In this document: in pieces, positions 53,081 to 61,064 of the stretch
How positions within the stretch are numbered: the first letter of the stretch is position 1
Layout: every line of letters starts with the position of its first letter
Assembly (NCBI GenBank): GCA_003167365.1
Contig: PMTM01000006.1
Coordinates: 268,391 to 332,390 of the forward strand
Length of the DNA: 64,000 nt
Origin: Spartobacteria bacterium
GTDB taxonomy: Bacteria > Verrucomicrobiota > Verrucomicrobiia > Chthoniobacterales > UBA10450
Direction: 5' to 3'
Translations under genes and position numbers: made by a program
Notes under the pieces: model-generated
What the model was told of the DNA's origin: nothing
The model's database searches: none
The model's input: the letters and a program-made list of their open reading frames with translations, nothing else

Positions 53081-53102
53081 GGGACGCGACAGAACGCGTC
53101 CC
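53081..53102. repeat. Palindrome between prfA and prmC
   Basis: GGGACGCG and CGCGTCCC form an 8-bp stem with a 6-base loop, ACAGAA, starting three bases after the prfA stop. It has no T run. Confidence 0.6.
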
Positions 53103-53120
53103 TCCATCAATTAAAAAAGA

Positions 53121-53963
53121 ATGACTGTTCTCGAGGTGCTGCGATCGAGTGCGGACTACTTCGCCAAACGCAAGATCGACAATCCCCGTTTGAACGCAGA
53201 GCACTTGCTTGCGCACGTTCTTGGACGCAAGCGACTCGAGTTGTATTTGGAATTTGAGCGCGAATTGGACGAAGCGGAATTGGCACCGTTGCGCGACCTG
53301 GTTCGACGCCGCGGAGAAGGCGAGCCTCTCCAGCATTTGCTCGGCACCGTGGAGTTTAGCGGCCACACATTTCTTTGCGACAAACGTGCCCTGGTGCCAC
53401 GGCCGGAAACCGAGGAACTGGTGGAGAAGATAATTTCAGATTTCAGATTTCAGATTTCAGATTTCAGGATTCTCGATGTCGGAACAGGCAATGGCGTGAT
53501 TGCGCTCAGTCTGGCGGCGAAATTTCCCGACGCGGAAGTTCACGCAGTCGATGTTTCCGACGACGCGCTCGCTCTCGCGCGTGAAAACGCGGCACGCCTC
53601 GGACTAAGCGAGCAAGTTCGGTTCGCGGAAAGCGATCTACTCGATGCAATCGAGGGCGACTTCGATCTCATCGTCGCGAATCTCCCTTATGTTTCCACGC
53701 AAGATCGACAATCTCTTTCGCGCGAAGTTCTGCACGATCCTGAAACGGCGCTATTCGCCGGCGAACGCGGCGACGAAATTATTCGTCAATTGATCGAGCA
53801 AGCGCGGGCGCGCTTGCGGACGAACGGTTTGCTCGCTCTCGAAATTGGACTCGGCCAAAGCGCCGCGCTTTCAGCGTTCTTAAGTGGAAAAAATTATCAC
53901 GACATCGAATCGAAAACGGATTATTCAGGTATCCCGCGTTTTCTATTTGCCAGGTATGGATAA
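53121..53963 (+). CDS. prmC: Release factor glutamine methyltransferase
   Basis: 280 residues. PrmC methylates the GGQ Gln of release factors using S-adenosylmethionine. It shows the N-terminal helical domain, VPRPETEELVEKI, the SAM motif RILDVGTGNGVIALSLA, and NLPY at 187-190 in place of the usual NPPY. Between VEKI and RILDVG the segment ISDFRFQISDF is encoded by five tandem ATTTCAG units, an insertion at the domain junction. Gain or loss of one unit would shift the frame. It overlaps murA by 8 bases. Confidence 0.95.
   Translation: MTVLEVLRSSADYFAKRKIDNPRLNAEHLLAHVLGRKRLELYLEFERELDEAELAPLRDLVRRRGEGEPLQHLLGTVEFSGHTFLCDKRALVPRPETEELVEKIISDFRFQISDFRILDVGTGNGVIALSLAAKFPDAEVHAVDVSDDALALARENAARLGLSEQVRFAESDLLDAIEGDFDLIVANLPYVSTQDRQSLSREVLHDPETALFAGERGDEIIRQLIEQARARLRTNGLLALEIGLGQSAALSAFLSGKNYHDIESKTDYSGIPRFLFARYG
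53172..53183 (+). repeat. AAGATCGACAAT motif near the start of prmC
   Basis: An exact 12-mer read in frame as Lys-Ile-Asp-Asn (codons 18-21). Confidence 0.6.
53433..53467. repeat. Perfect ATTTCAG x5 array inside prmC
   Basis: Five identical 7-bp units with no substitutions, the only perfect array of this class in the window. Perfect repeats point to recent copying or slippage. Confidence 0.9.
53701..53712 (+). repeat. AAGATCGACAAT motif, second copy in prmC
   Basis: An exact 12-mer 529 bases after the first prmC copy but in another frame, read as Gln-Asp-Arg-Gln-Ser. Confidence 0.6.
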
Positions 53964-55215
53964 GATTCTCATCCACGGCGGCCATCCGCTTTCCGGCTCG
54001 ATCAAGATCAGCGGCTCGAAGAACTCAGCGCTACCCATTCTGGCGGCGACGCTGCTGACGCGAGAGCCGTGCATTCTCCGGCGCGTGCCGGATCTGAGCG
54101 ACACGCATTACATGCTTCAGATTCTGATGCATCTCGGCGCGCAAGTGGAACGCGCCAGCGGGACGGTGAGTGTGACTGCGGAGAAAGTGGAATCGATTGC
54201 ACCCTACGAAGTCGTGCGCAAGATGCGCGCATCGGTTTGCGTGCTCGGTCCGCTGCTCGGCCGTTGCAAGGAGGCGACAGTGTCGATGCCGGGCGGTTGC
54301 ATCATCGGGGATCGCCCGATCGATTTGCACTTAAAAGGTTTCGAAGCACTCGGCGCGGCGGTGCGGGTCGAGGGCGGCAACGTGAAAGTTTTTGCACCGA
54401 AGTTGGTCGGCGCGGTAATTAATTTGCGTGGAAAATTCGGACCGACGGTTCTCGGCACCGACAATGTGATGATGGCGGCGGTGCTGGCCGAGGGAACGAC
54501 CGTGATCGAAGGCGCGGCGCAGGAACCGGAGGTGGTCGATCTTGCGAATTTTCTGAACAAGATGGGCGCGAAGATCGAAGGCGCCGGCACGCGTCGCCTG
54601 ATTATCGAGGGCGTTGCCGAGTTGCACGGCGCCGAACACGACATTATTCCCGACCGGATCGAAGCGGGAACATTTTTGGTCGCGGGCGCGATTTGCGGCA
54701 ACGGAATCACGATCAAGCGCGTGGTGCCGGAGCACGTGAAAGCGGTCACAAGCGCACTGAGCAGCTGCGGGTTTCGGATTGAATCAACGCCTGACACAAT
54801 CACGGTTTCGCCAAACGGAGCCGCGAAGCCGCTGGAACTCGCGACCGAGCCTTACCCTGGGTTTCCCACCGACATGCAGGCGCAAATGTGCGCGTTGCTT
54901 TCGACGACGCCGGGAATCAGCGTGATCACGGAAAATGTTTTCCCGCAGCGTTACATGCACGTAGCCGAGTTGAAGCGAATGGGCGCACAAGTGCAGCTTG
55001 AAGGCGCGACCGCGATCATCCAGGGCGTCGATCATCTTTTGGGCGCGCCGGTGATGGCGAGCGATCTACGCGCGTCGGCCGCGCTCGTGCTCGCCGGTTT
55101 GAAGGCGAAGGGAACCACAGAAGTGGGCCGCGTTTATCACATCGATCGTGGCTACGAACATCTCGATGAAAAATTGAGCGAGCTCGGGGCGCACATCGAG
55201 CGAGTGAAAAATTGA
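53956..55215 (+). CDS. murA: UDP-N-acetylglucosamine 1-carboxyvinyltransferase
   Basis: 419 residues from ATG 53956; the longer frame overlaps prmC. MurA adds enolpyruvate to UDP-GlcNAc, the first committed step of peptidoglycan synthesis. The active-site Cys is at position 115 ([16 protein letters not shown]), as in fosfomycin-sensitive enzymes. [20 protein letters not shown] is the N-terminal signature and [15 protein letters not shown] lies near the C-terminus. Confidence 0.97.
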   Translation: MDKILIHGGHPLSGSIKISGSKNSALPILAATLLTREPCILRRVPDLSDTHYMLQILMHLGAQVERASGTVSVTAEKVESIAPYEVVRKMRASVCVLGPLLGRCKEATVSMPGGCIIGDRPIDLHLKGFEALGAAVRVEGGNVKVFAPKLVGAVINLRGKFGPTVLGTDNVMMAAVLAEGTTVIEGAAQEPEVVDLANFLNKMGAKIEGAGTRRLIIEGVAELHGAEHDIIPDRIEAGTFLVAGAICGNGITIKRVVPEHVKAVTSALSSCGFRIESTPDTITVSPNGAAKPLELATEPYPGFPTDMQAQMCALLSTTPGISVITENVFPQRYMHVAELKRMGAQVQLEGATAIIQGVDHLLGAPVMASDLRASAALVLAGLKAKGTTEVGRVYHIDRGYEHLDEKLSELGAHIERVKN

Positions 55216-55217
55216 TT

Positions 55218-55571
55218 ATGGAAACAGCAACCCCTTCAAGCACGCGAACTTGGTGCGTGCTCTGTCACGCGGCCGCGTTGAGCGGCATTTTTCTTCACGT
55301 GGTTGGGCATATTTTAGGACCGCTGATTGTTTGGTTGATGAAGCGCGCTGATTCGCCGGAAATCGACGCACACGGCAAGGAATCGCTCAACTTCCAATTG
55401 TCGATGCTTATCTACAACGTGATTGCAGGCATCCTATGCATTATCCTCATCGGAATTCCGATTCTGATCCTGCTCTACCTTCTTAACATTATCTTTGTCA
55501 TCGTTGCCTCGATTAAGGCGAGCGAAGGCCAACTATATCGCTATCCCATAACGATCCGGTTTCTAAACTGA
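55218..55571 (+). CDS. DUF4870-type small membrane protein
   Basis: 117 residues from ATG 55218. There are three hydrophobic segments: AALSGIFLHVVGHILGPLIVWLM, a short polar loop with HGKESLNFQLS (the DUF4870 hallmark), IYNVIAGILCIILIGIPILILLYLLNIIFVIVASIKA, and a basic end. The function is unknown in the family. It starts 2 bases after the murA stop region and is probably co-transcribed. A GTCATTCC-type inverted repeat lies downstream. Confidence 0.8.
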   Translation: METATPSSTRTWCVLCHAAALSGIFLHVVGHILGPLIVWLMKRADSPEIDAHGKESLNFQLSMLIYNVIAGILCIILIGIPILILLYLLNIIFVIVASIKASEGQLYRYPITIRFLN

Positions 55572-55578
55572 CTGCGCT

Positions 55579-55695
55579 GTCATCCCGAATCCGCCTGAGG
55601 CGGATGAGGGATCTCACATCGCGTGCCGCATTAACGCGCGAAAATGGCGTGACTTATCACCCAACGAGAGGTTCCTCGCTCCGCTCGGAATGACG
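55579..55695. repeat. GTCATTCCGAG-type inverted repeat, copy 1
   Basis: TGTCATCCCGAATCCGCCT, with the small palindrome ATCCGCC-TGA-GGCGGAT, runs to GAGGGATCTC at one end. GAGAGGTTCCTCGC...CGGAATGACG is at the other end as the inverted arm. It is a short noncoding, MITE-like element between DUF4870 and nfo. Confidence 0.65.
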
Positions 55696-55715
55696 AAGCT
55701 TTGCGCGCGCGTTCG

Positions 55716-56630
55716 TTACAGAAGATCGCGCAACGTCTTCATATTCACGACGTCTTCGGCGAGGTCTTTGCCTTTCGGCGTCTCGAGAACTTTTGGAATC
55801 CTGCGGAAGCGACGTTCGCGCATGATGAAGCGGAAAGCGTCGAGGCCGATCTGGCCCTTGCCGATGTGTTCATGTCGATCTACGCGGGAGCCGCGCGCTG
55901 TTTTCGAATCATTCACATGAATGGCGGCCAGACGGTCGAGGCCGATGACGCGATCGAATTCACGAAACGTTTTGCGCACCGCTTTCTCGCTCCCGAGATC
56001 GTAGCCCGCGGCAAAGATGTGCGCGGTATCGAGACAAACACAAAGCCGATCAGGTTCGCGCGCGTTGTCGATGATGCAGGCGAGGTGCTCGAACTTTTCC
56101 CCAAGACATGAACCTTGCCCAGCCGTGGTTTCAAGCGCGATCTTTGTTTTCACTTTTGGAATTCTCGCGAACACGCGGTTGATCGATTTGGTAATCTTTT
56201 CGAGCCCAGCCTCTTCGCCGGCCCCAAGATGCGCGCCCGGATGCAAAACGAGGAACGGCAGCTCGAGTTGAGCGGCGCGCGTCAATTCTTCGGATAAAGC
56301 GCGCAATGAGTTTGCGTGAAACTGCGGGTTCGTGGCGGCCAGATTGATCAGATAATTGGCGTGTGCAAAGATCGACAATAATTCGCCGTGCTGCGCGTGA
56401 TTGAGGAAGCTGCGGATTTCTTCCTTTGTTAGCGGTCGCGCGAACCATTGCATGTTGTTCTTTACGAAAATCTGCATGGCCGTGCAGTTGATCGAGCGGG
56501 CGCGCTCAATCGCCATGTGCACGCCGCCGCCGATCGACATGTGGGCGCCCAAGAGGATTTCGGATTTCGGAGTGCGGATTGCGGATAGAGTGCGCGACGA
56601 GTTTCGCCGTTGATTCTTTGCCTTCTTCAT
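55716..56630 (-). CDS. nfo: Endonuclease IV (AP endonuclease)
   Basis: 304 residues. It is a TIM-barrel zinc enzyme that cuts at abasic sites in base-excision repair. Motifs include LLGAHMSIGGGVHMAIERA, SIFAHANYLINLAATNP, LDTAHIFAAGYDL and IHVNDSKTARGSRVDRHEHIGKG with metal ligands. The first ~22 residues before LLGAHMS are encoded partly by a heptamer array, so the true start may be further in or the N-terminus may be an acquired extension. It is convergent with DUF4870. Confidence 0.94.
   Translation of the reverse strand: MKKAKNQRRNSSRTLSAIRTPKSEILLGAHMSIGGGVHMAIERARSINCTAMQIFVKNNMQWFARPLTKEEIRSFLNHAQHGELLSIFAHANYLINLAATNPQFHANSLRALSEELTRAAQLELPFLVLHPGAHLGAGEEAGLEKITKSINRVFARIPKVKTKIALETTAGQGSCLGEKFEHLACIIDNAREPDRLCVCLDTAHIFAAGYDLGSEKAVRKTFREFDRVIGLDRLAAIHVNDSKTARGSRVDRHEHIGKGQIGLDAFRFIMRERRFRRIPKVLETPKGKDLAEDVVNMKTLRDLL
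56368..56379 (+). repeat. AAGATCGACAAT motif in nfo
   Basis: An exact 12-mer, read through the complement as Leu-Ser-Ile-Phe. Confidence 0.6.
56557..56584. repeat. Heptamer array in the nfo N-terminal region
   Basis: Four units, ATTTCGG, ATTTCGG, AGTGCGG and ATTGCGG. In complement they encode part of SAIRTPKSEI, immediately before the conserved LLGAHMS. Confidence 0.7.
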
Positions 56631-56648
56631 TCCGCAATCCCCAATTCC

Positions 56649-59036
56649 CTAAAATCTCTTCGGATGCCAATCCGGCTTCTTCAGGCTGCCTTCGCCTTTG
56701 TATTCGAAAAGTTTGTAGACGGGGGTGAGCAGCATTCCGGGGCCGCGGGGATCGATGCGCAAATCGAAATCAAGTTTGTCGTCGAGGAAACGGAGATCGC
56801 CGTGGCCGACCATGGCGAAGAGTTTACCGGCCGCATTGAAATCTTCGGTGTGAATGACTCCGTCCTTGATCGCAAAACTCGCGGTCGCTTTGCGGGCGAT
56901 GCTGTATCCGCTGCCAGGCAGGATTGTGCCCAGAATTTCGGAGATTGGTCCGAAGACCGGAATGGCGAAGACGTCGCCGTTAGTCACTTCGACTTTGCCG
57001 TTGCCACTCATTAGGCGGGCGTTATCACCCAGGCCCTTGAAATCGTAGGTCCCGCTCAATTGGCCCTGCACTGTTTTGTATTGGTAATACAAGTCGGTCA
57101 GACGCGGGAAATCGATGTCGTTCACGGAAATCTTGGCGCGATAATGGGGATCGCCATGGGCAAGGGAAATATCGGCGCTGCCACGCGCCGTTCCGGAAAA
57201 CAGCGCCCCGGTAAGATCGACAAGCTGCAATCGGTCATTGGTGAAAATCAATTTTCCGGTAACGCGATTGAAAGGAAGCGTCTTGCCGAGAAAGACGTAA
57301 TCCATTCCGCCAGGCGCATCGACGTTAATGTCGAGACGTGTGTTTTTGCCGCCGCGAAATTGGTAAACGCCATTTGCGGTAATGTTTGGCGATTGCCGAA
57401 ATTTGTAGGGAACGACGTTTTTGTATTGGTCCGGCTCGATCCAAAAAATCGCATCGCTTGGTCGAACCGAGCTTTTGAGATTTGAGACACGCACTTCGTG
57501 TTTCGCGAAATCGTAGGTGAAAGAACCCGTGCCGACACCTTCATCCCGTGTCACCCGGAGATTGTTGTACGTGACCGCGCCGTCGCCGAAGTGGACATCG
57601 GCGCGCGCATTGTTCATCCAGATGCCGCGGAAGCGGGTGCGGTTGAGCTCGACAGTCCCATCGCCTTGCCAGGTGGCCGGATGCCGATTCTGTCCACGAA
57701 TCGCGAGGTGGACTGTGGGTGGACGTTGCCATTCCCATTCGCCCAAAAATTGACGCATCTCGACGGACCCCAATGCGCCGAGCACGCTCGGATTGATAGT
57801 GCTGTCGATGTTAAGACGAAAATCGTTCGGCCCGTCGAAGAGATTCGCGTTGAGCTGGCCGCCCTGACTGCGCACACGAACGTCGTGGAGCAAAGTCCGC
57901 GCGCCATCCCAGGAAAAATTCGCGCTCAGGTCCGTGAGCGGGACCGTGCGGTAAGCGAAGCTTCCAATTGCGATGTGTCCGATGATTTTTAACCACGGAT
58001 TTTCTTCACCCAAATTGGCGGAGCCGGAGAATTCGATCGCGGGCGGCGTATTAAACGTCAGATCGCTGACCAGCTCGCCAAAACCGAGAGTTTCGAGAAA
58101 CGATTTTAGCTCGATGCTGCTGCGCGCTTGAAAAGTCGCTTCATCGGTTTGGCGGCTCCAACTGGCTTGCCCCGAAAAGGTTCCCGAGCCATCCTTCCAT
58201 TCACACTGCGCGATATTTAACCTCTGATCCGCCCATTCAACGCTCGCGAACAAATCGTGCATCTCGTATTTGTCGCGCCGGAGCGATTCGCCGCGAAGAG
58301 TGGCGTCAACCCGCGCATTCTCGAGCCGCGCGATGTCGCCACTGAAGTTCACTTGCAGCGACGGATGGCTGTGTGGAAATGAAAACTTTTGCAGCTCGGT
58401 CACCACATTTTGCAAGATCGACAATCGCTTCTGCCAGTCCTCGTCCGAGAGCGGTGGCGAAGGTTGATAATTGTCGCGTTTGATCAATTGGCCGGTCGCG
58501 GAAATGCGCACGCCGCAGAAGATTCCTTCCGCCTGGCTGACATAAATTTGCTCGGGCGGAAAATAAACGTGCGCGCGAAAGTCTTTGAGCTGCGCGTTGT
58601 CGATCTTTCCCTCAGCGCCCTTAAGCGGCAGGCTTACCTGTGCGTTGCGCACGTCGAGCGCGTTGAGAAACGGCTGATGATGGAGCAACGCCGCATAATT
58701 GATGTCGAGCGAGATCTCGCTGATGAGCGCAAGCGTGTTCTCGCGCTTCTTGTAATCGAAAATTCTTACGTCTTGCGCAACCAGGCCGCGGAACGGGTCG
58801 AGCGTCAATCGCCTGATGGTGGCTTCCACGCCGCGCTTGCGCAGTTCTTCGGTGATGCGCCCGCGCCAATGCCGGCCGAAACCTTTTCGCGCGAGGTACC
58901 ATCCGCCGACGAGGAGCGCGGCTATAACGATGACGACGGCGAGGCGAAGCGCGCTCCTGGCAAATCGGCGCGCAAAGGCCGATTGTTGACCTGGCACGGG
59001 CTCGGACGCTTCCGCTGGTTCGAGAATGGGTGGCAC
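56649..59036 (-). CDS. AsmA-like exported or anchored protein
   Basis: 795 residues with one N-terminal transmembrane helix (RLAVVIVIAALLVGGWYLA) after a ~30-residue cytoplasmic start. The rest is a long beta-rich periplasmic part typical of AsmA/TamB/DUF3971-type proteins, with repeated segments such as FSGDIARLENARVDATL, FRLNIDSTINPSVLGAL and GNGKVEVTNGDVFAIPVFGPISEILGTILPGSGY. The last is a recognisable AsmA-like C-terminal motif. These proteins are linked to lipid transport between membranes or to envelope homeostasis. It ends 18 bases before nfo begins. Confidence 0.78.
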   Translation of the reverse strand: MPPILEPAEASEPVPGQQSAFARRFARSALRLAVVIVIAALLVGGWYLARKGFGRHWRGRITEELRKRGVEATIRRLTLDPFRGLVAQDVRIFDYKKRENTLALISEISLDINYAALLHHQPFLNALDVRNAQVSLPLKGAEGKIDNAQLKDFRAHVYFPPEQIYVSQAEGIFCGVRISATGQLIKRDNYQPSPPLSDEDWQKRLSILQNVVTELQKFSFPHSHPSLQVNFSGDIARLENARVDATLRGESLRRDKYEMHDLFASVEWADQRLNIAQCEWKDGSGTFSGQASWSRQTDEATFQARSSIELKSFLETLGFGELVSDLTFNTPPAIEFSGSANLGEENPWLKIIGHIAIGSFAYRTVPLTDLSANFSWDGARTLLHDVRVRSQGGQLNANLFDGPNDFRLNIDSTINPSVLGALGSVEMRQFLGEWEWQRPPTVHLAIRGQNRHPATWQGDGTVELNRTRFRGIWMNNARADVHFGDGAVTYNNLRVTRDEGVGTGSFTYDFAKHEVRVSNLKSSVRPSDAIFWIEPDQYKNVVPYKFRQSPNITANGVYQFRGGKNTRLDINVDAPGGMDYVFLGKTLPFNRVTGKLIFTNDRLQLVDLTGALFSGTARGSADISLAHGDPHYRAKISVNDIDFPRLTDLYYQYKTVQGQLSGTYDFKGLGDNARLMSGNGKVEVTNGDVFAIPVFGPISEILGTILPGSGYSIARKATASFAIKDGVIHTEDFNAAGKLFAMVGHGDLRFLDDKLDFDLRIDPRGPGMLLTPVYKLFEYKGEGSLKKPDWHPKRF
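58414..58425 (+). repeat. AAGATCGACAAT motif in the AsmA-like gene
   Basis: An exact 12-mer, read through the complement as Leu-Ser-Ile-Leu. Confidence 0.6.
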
Positions 59037-59094
59037 TAGTTCATTCCTACGAGAGGCGACTGTGATTTCAAGCAGGCGGCGCTTTCATGTGTTT

Positions 59095-59170
59095 GTCATT
59101 CCGAGCGAAGTCGAGGAATCTCTCATTATTGCCAACAGTAAGAGATGTCTCGACTTCGCTCGACCTGACA
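59095..59170. repeat. GTCATTCCGAG-type inverted repeat, copy 2
   Basis: GTCATTCCGAGCGAAGTCGAG and its inverted arm CTCGACTTCGCTCGACCTGAC enclose about 30 bases including GGAATCTCTC. It lies immediately before the DUF420 start codon, so it forms that gene's leader. Confidence 0.75.
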
Positions 59171-59174
59171 AAAA

Positions 59175-59624
59175 ATGAACATCACTGATTTGCCCGCGAT
59201 CAACGCATCGCTCAATCTTGTCAGCACCGTTTTCATTTCGACGGGCTGGTATTTTATCCGGCGCGGCGCGTGGCGGCGACACGTCGCGTGCATGATTACG
59301 GCGGTAATATCGTCGTCGCTATTTCTCGTGGGTTACGTGGTCTATCACGTCCATATGGGCGAAAGATCGACGCACTTTTCTGCCGGTGGTTTTGTGGCGG
59401 CGATCTATTTCCCGATGCTGGTGTCACATATCCTGTTGGCGTTTGTCACCCTGCCACTTGTGATCTTGACGCTCATTCCGGTGTTTCGCCGCCGATGGGA
59501 TCGGCATCGGCGGATCGCGCGCTGGACGATGCCGATCTGGCTTTATGTGTCGGTGACGGGGGTAATCGTTTACCTAATGCTCTACAAATGGTTTCCGCCG
59601 CTGAATCTTGCACTCGGGCGGTAG
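59175..59624 (+). CDS. DUF420 membrane protein
   Basis: 149 residues with four transmembrane helices (LVSTVFISTGWYFI, ITAVISSSLFLVGYVVY, FPMLVSHILLAFVTLPLVILTLIPV, MPIWLYVSVTGVIVYLMLY) and conserved His residues at helix ends (VYHVHMG, VSHIL, DRHRRIARWTMP). DUF420 proteins such as YozB/CtaM are associated with cytochrome oxidase assembly in some bacteria. No oxidase gene is nearby. The ATG follows the repeat at 59095-59170 by four bases. Confidence 0.82.
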   Translation: MNITDLPAINASLNLVSTVFISTGWYFIRRGAWRRHVACMITAVISSSLFLVGYVVYHVHMGERSTHFSAGGFVAAIYFPMLVSHILLAFVTLPLVILTLIPVFRRRWDRHRRIARWTMPIWLYVSVTGVIVYLMLYKWFPPLNLALGR

Positions 59625-59675
59625 TTGTTGTTTGATCCTGGATGGCGCAGAGGATGCGCCGGCAAAATTAAGATT

Positions 59676-60122
59676 ATGGTCACAGTCGCCACGTTTAACG
59701 ATGCCGCTAAGGCGAAACGCCTGAAAGAGCGCTTGCAACAAGCAGGATTGCGGGCCGACATGATTAACGAAGGCCACATCCAACAAGTCGCCTTCATGTC
59801 GAAGCCACAGGCGAACGTGAAAGTGAAGGTGGACGACAACGATTTTGAAAAAGCGCGAGGGCTCATGGTCGAGTGGGAGTCGACCGATCCCGAGGTCGCC
59901 TCCGCCATGATTCGCTGCCCGCAATGCAACTCTTCGCAAATCGAGTATCCGCAAATGACACGCAAGTTTTTGACGCCGGCGCTGGCGAGCGTGCTTTTCG
60001 CCCTGAAGATTTTTCCGAAGGAATTTTATTGCGAGAATTGCCACTTCACCTGGAGCAACGAAGGCCAGGGCGGACTTTTTCGTCTCTGGCATCGTTTTTT
60101 CCCGGGCAAAGAAAGTGCATAG
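59676..60122 (+). CDS. DUF2007-like protein with zinc-ribbon C-terminus
   Basis: 148 residues from ATG 59676. The N-terminal ~65 residues (MVTVATFNDAAKAKRLKERLQQAGLRADMINEGH) resemble the DUF2007/putative signal-transducing fold. The C-terminal part has two Cys pairs, IRCPQCNSSQ and FYCENCHFTW, forming a probable zinc ribbon with a hydrophobic stretch between. The function is unknown. Confidence 0.65.
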   Translation: MVTVATFNDAAKAKRLKERLQQAGLRADMINEGHIQQVAFMSKPQANVKVKVDDNDFEKARGLMVEWESTDPEVASAMIRCPQCNSSQIEYPQMTRKFLTPALASVLFALKIFPKEFYCENCHFTWSNEGQGGLFRLWHRFFPGKESA

Positions 60123-60220
60123 GCGAAGCTCTTGGCCGCCGTTTAGATTCAACGGCCGGCCGGTCCGCCTGTTCTAACTTCCGGTTTGGATAAAAGAATG
60201 ACAGACGTTTTGTTCCTTCC

Positions 60221-61060
60221 ATGAAATGGCTTTTCGTTTTGTTGCTTGCGCTGATCGTTTTCGGCGGCGCCGCCCTGGCCAGCTATTTCCTGTTCTTTAA
60301 ACAGGAGATCGCCGTTCGCCAGGAGCAACGTGGCGAGATTCCGCCAGAGCCGAAGCCAGATTTCGGCGGACCGGAATTCCAAGCCGCGGCCAAACTGCGG
60401 CAAGAGGGGAAACTTACCGAAACGCGCAGTGCGCTCATGGCCTTCATCCAAAAATATCCCAGTGGTGTGCACGTTGAAGAGGCGAAGGATTTGCTCGGCG
60501 AAGTGAACACCGATATTTTGCTCTCGCGCTATCCGTCGCCGGAAAAACAGGAATACACCGTGAGGCCGGGCGACGTGCTGCAGAAGATCGCGAACAAGGT
60601 CAAATCGACTCCCGAGCTGATCATGCGGATGAACAATCTGAGTGGGACGATGCTGCACATCGGCGATCGTCTCTTCGTTTCTCATCCGCAATTTTCGATC
60701 GTCATTCAGCGTAAAGCGAAGCTGGTGGTGGTGCTCGATCACGGCGCGTTTTTCAAGCAATATCACGTGCGCGAAGAGAAATTACCGGGAAACCAGCCGC
60801 CTAAAGTCACGGCCAAAGTCGCCGAAGTGATGGCCTGGCGGAATGGGAAACGCGTGGGCTTCGGCACTCGTGAGTACATCGGTAGCACGCGTTGGATTCG
60901 ACTGACCGCGCCGGGATACACGCTTTTTGCGGTTCCGGATCCAACGCATCCGAATATTTCCGTGCCATCTCCGCCGCAAGGCCTCGGCCTCGCCGCCTCC
61001 GATGTCGAAGAACTGAGCAGCCTTGTAAACAAGCAGACCGCTGTCACCGTTACCGACTGA
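60221..61060 (+). CDS. LysM-domain membrane-anchored protein
   Basis: 279 residues. An N-terminal transmembrane helix (WLFVLLLALIVFGGAALASYFLFF) is followed by a helical stretch with a TPR-like segment (FQAAAKLRQEGKLTETRSALMAFIQKYPSGVHVEEAKDLLGEV). A LysM domain follows (EYTVRPGDVLQKIANKVKSTPELIMRMNNLSGTMLHIGDRLFVS), then ~100 beta-rich residues resembling the start of an L,D-transpeptidase-like region without a visible catalytic Cys. It probably binds peptidoglycan from the inner membrane. It precedes accA by 4 bases. Confidence 0.82.
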   Translation: MKWLFVLLLALIVFGGAALASYFLFFKQEIAVRQEQRGEIPPEPKPDFGGPEFQAAAKLRQEGKLTETRSALMAFIQKYPSGVHVEEAKDLLGEVNTDILLSRYPSPEKQEYTVRPGDVLQKIANKVKSTPELIMRMNNLSGTMLHIGDRLFVSHPQFSIVIQRKAKLVVVLDHGAFFKQYHVREEKLPGNQPPKVTAKVAEVMAWRNGKRVGFGTREYIGSTRWIRLTAPGYTLFAVPDPTHPNISVPSPPQGLGLAASDVEELSSLVNKQTAVTVTD

Positions 61061-61064
61061 CAAA

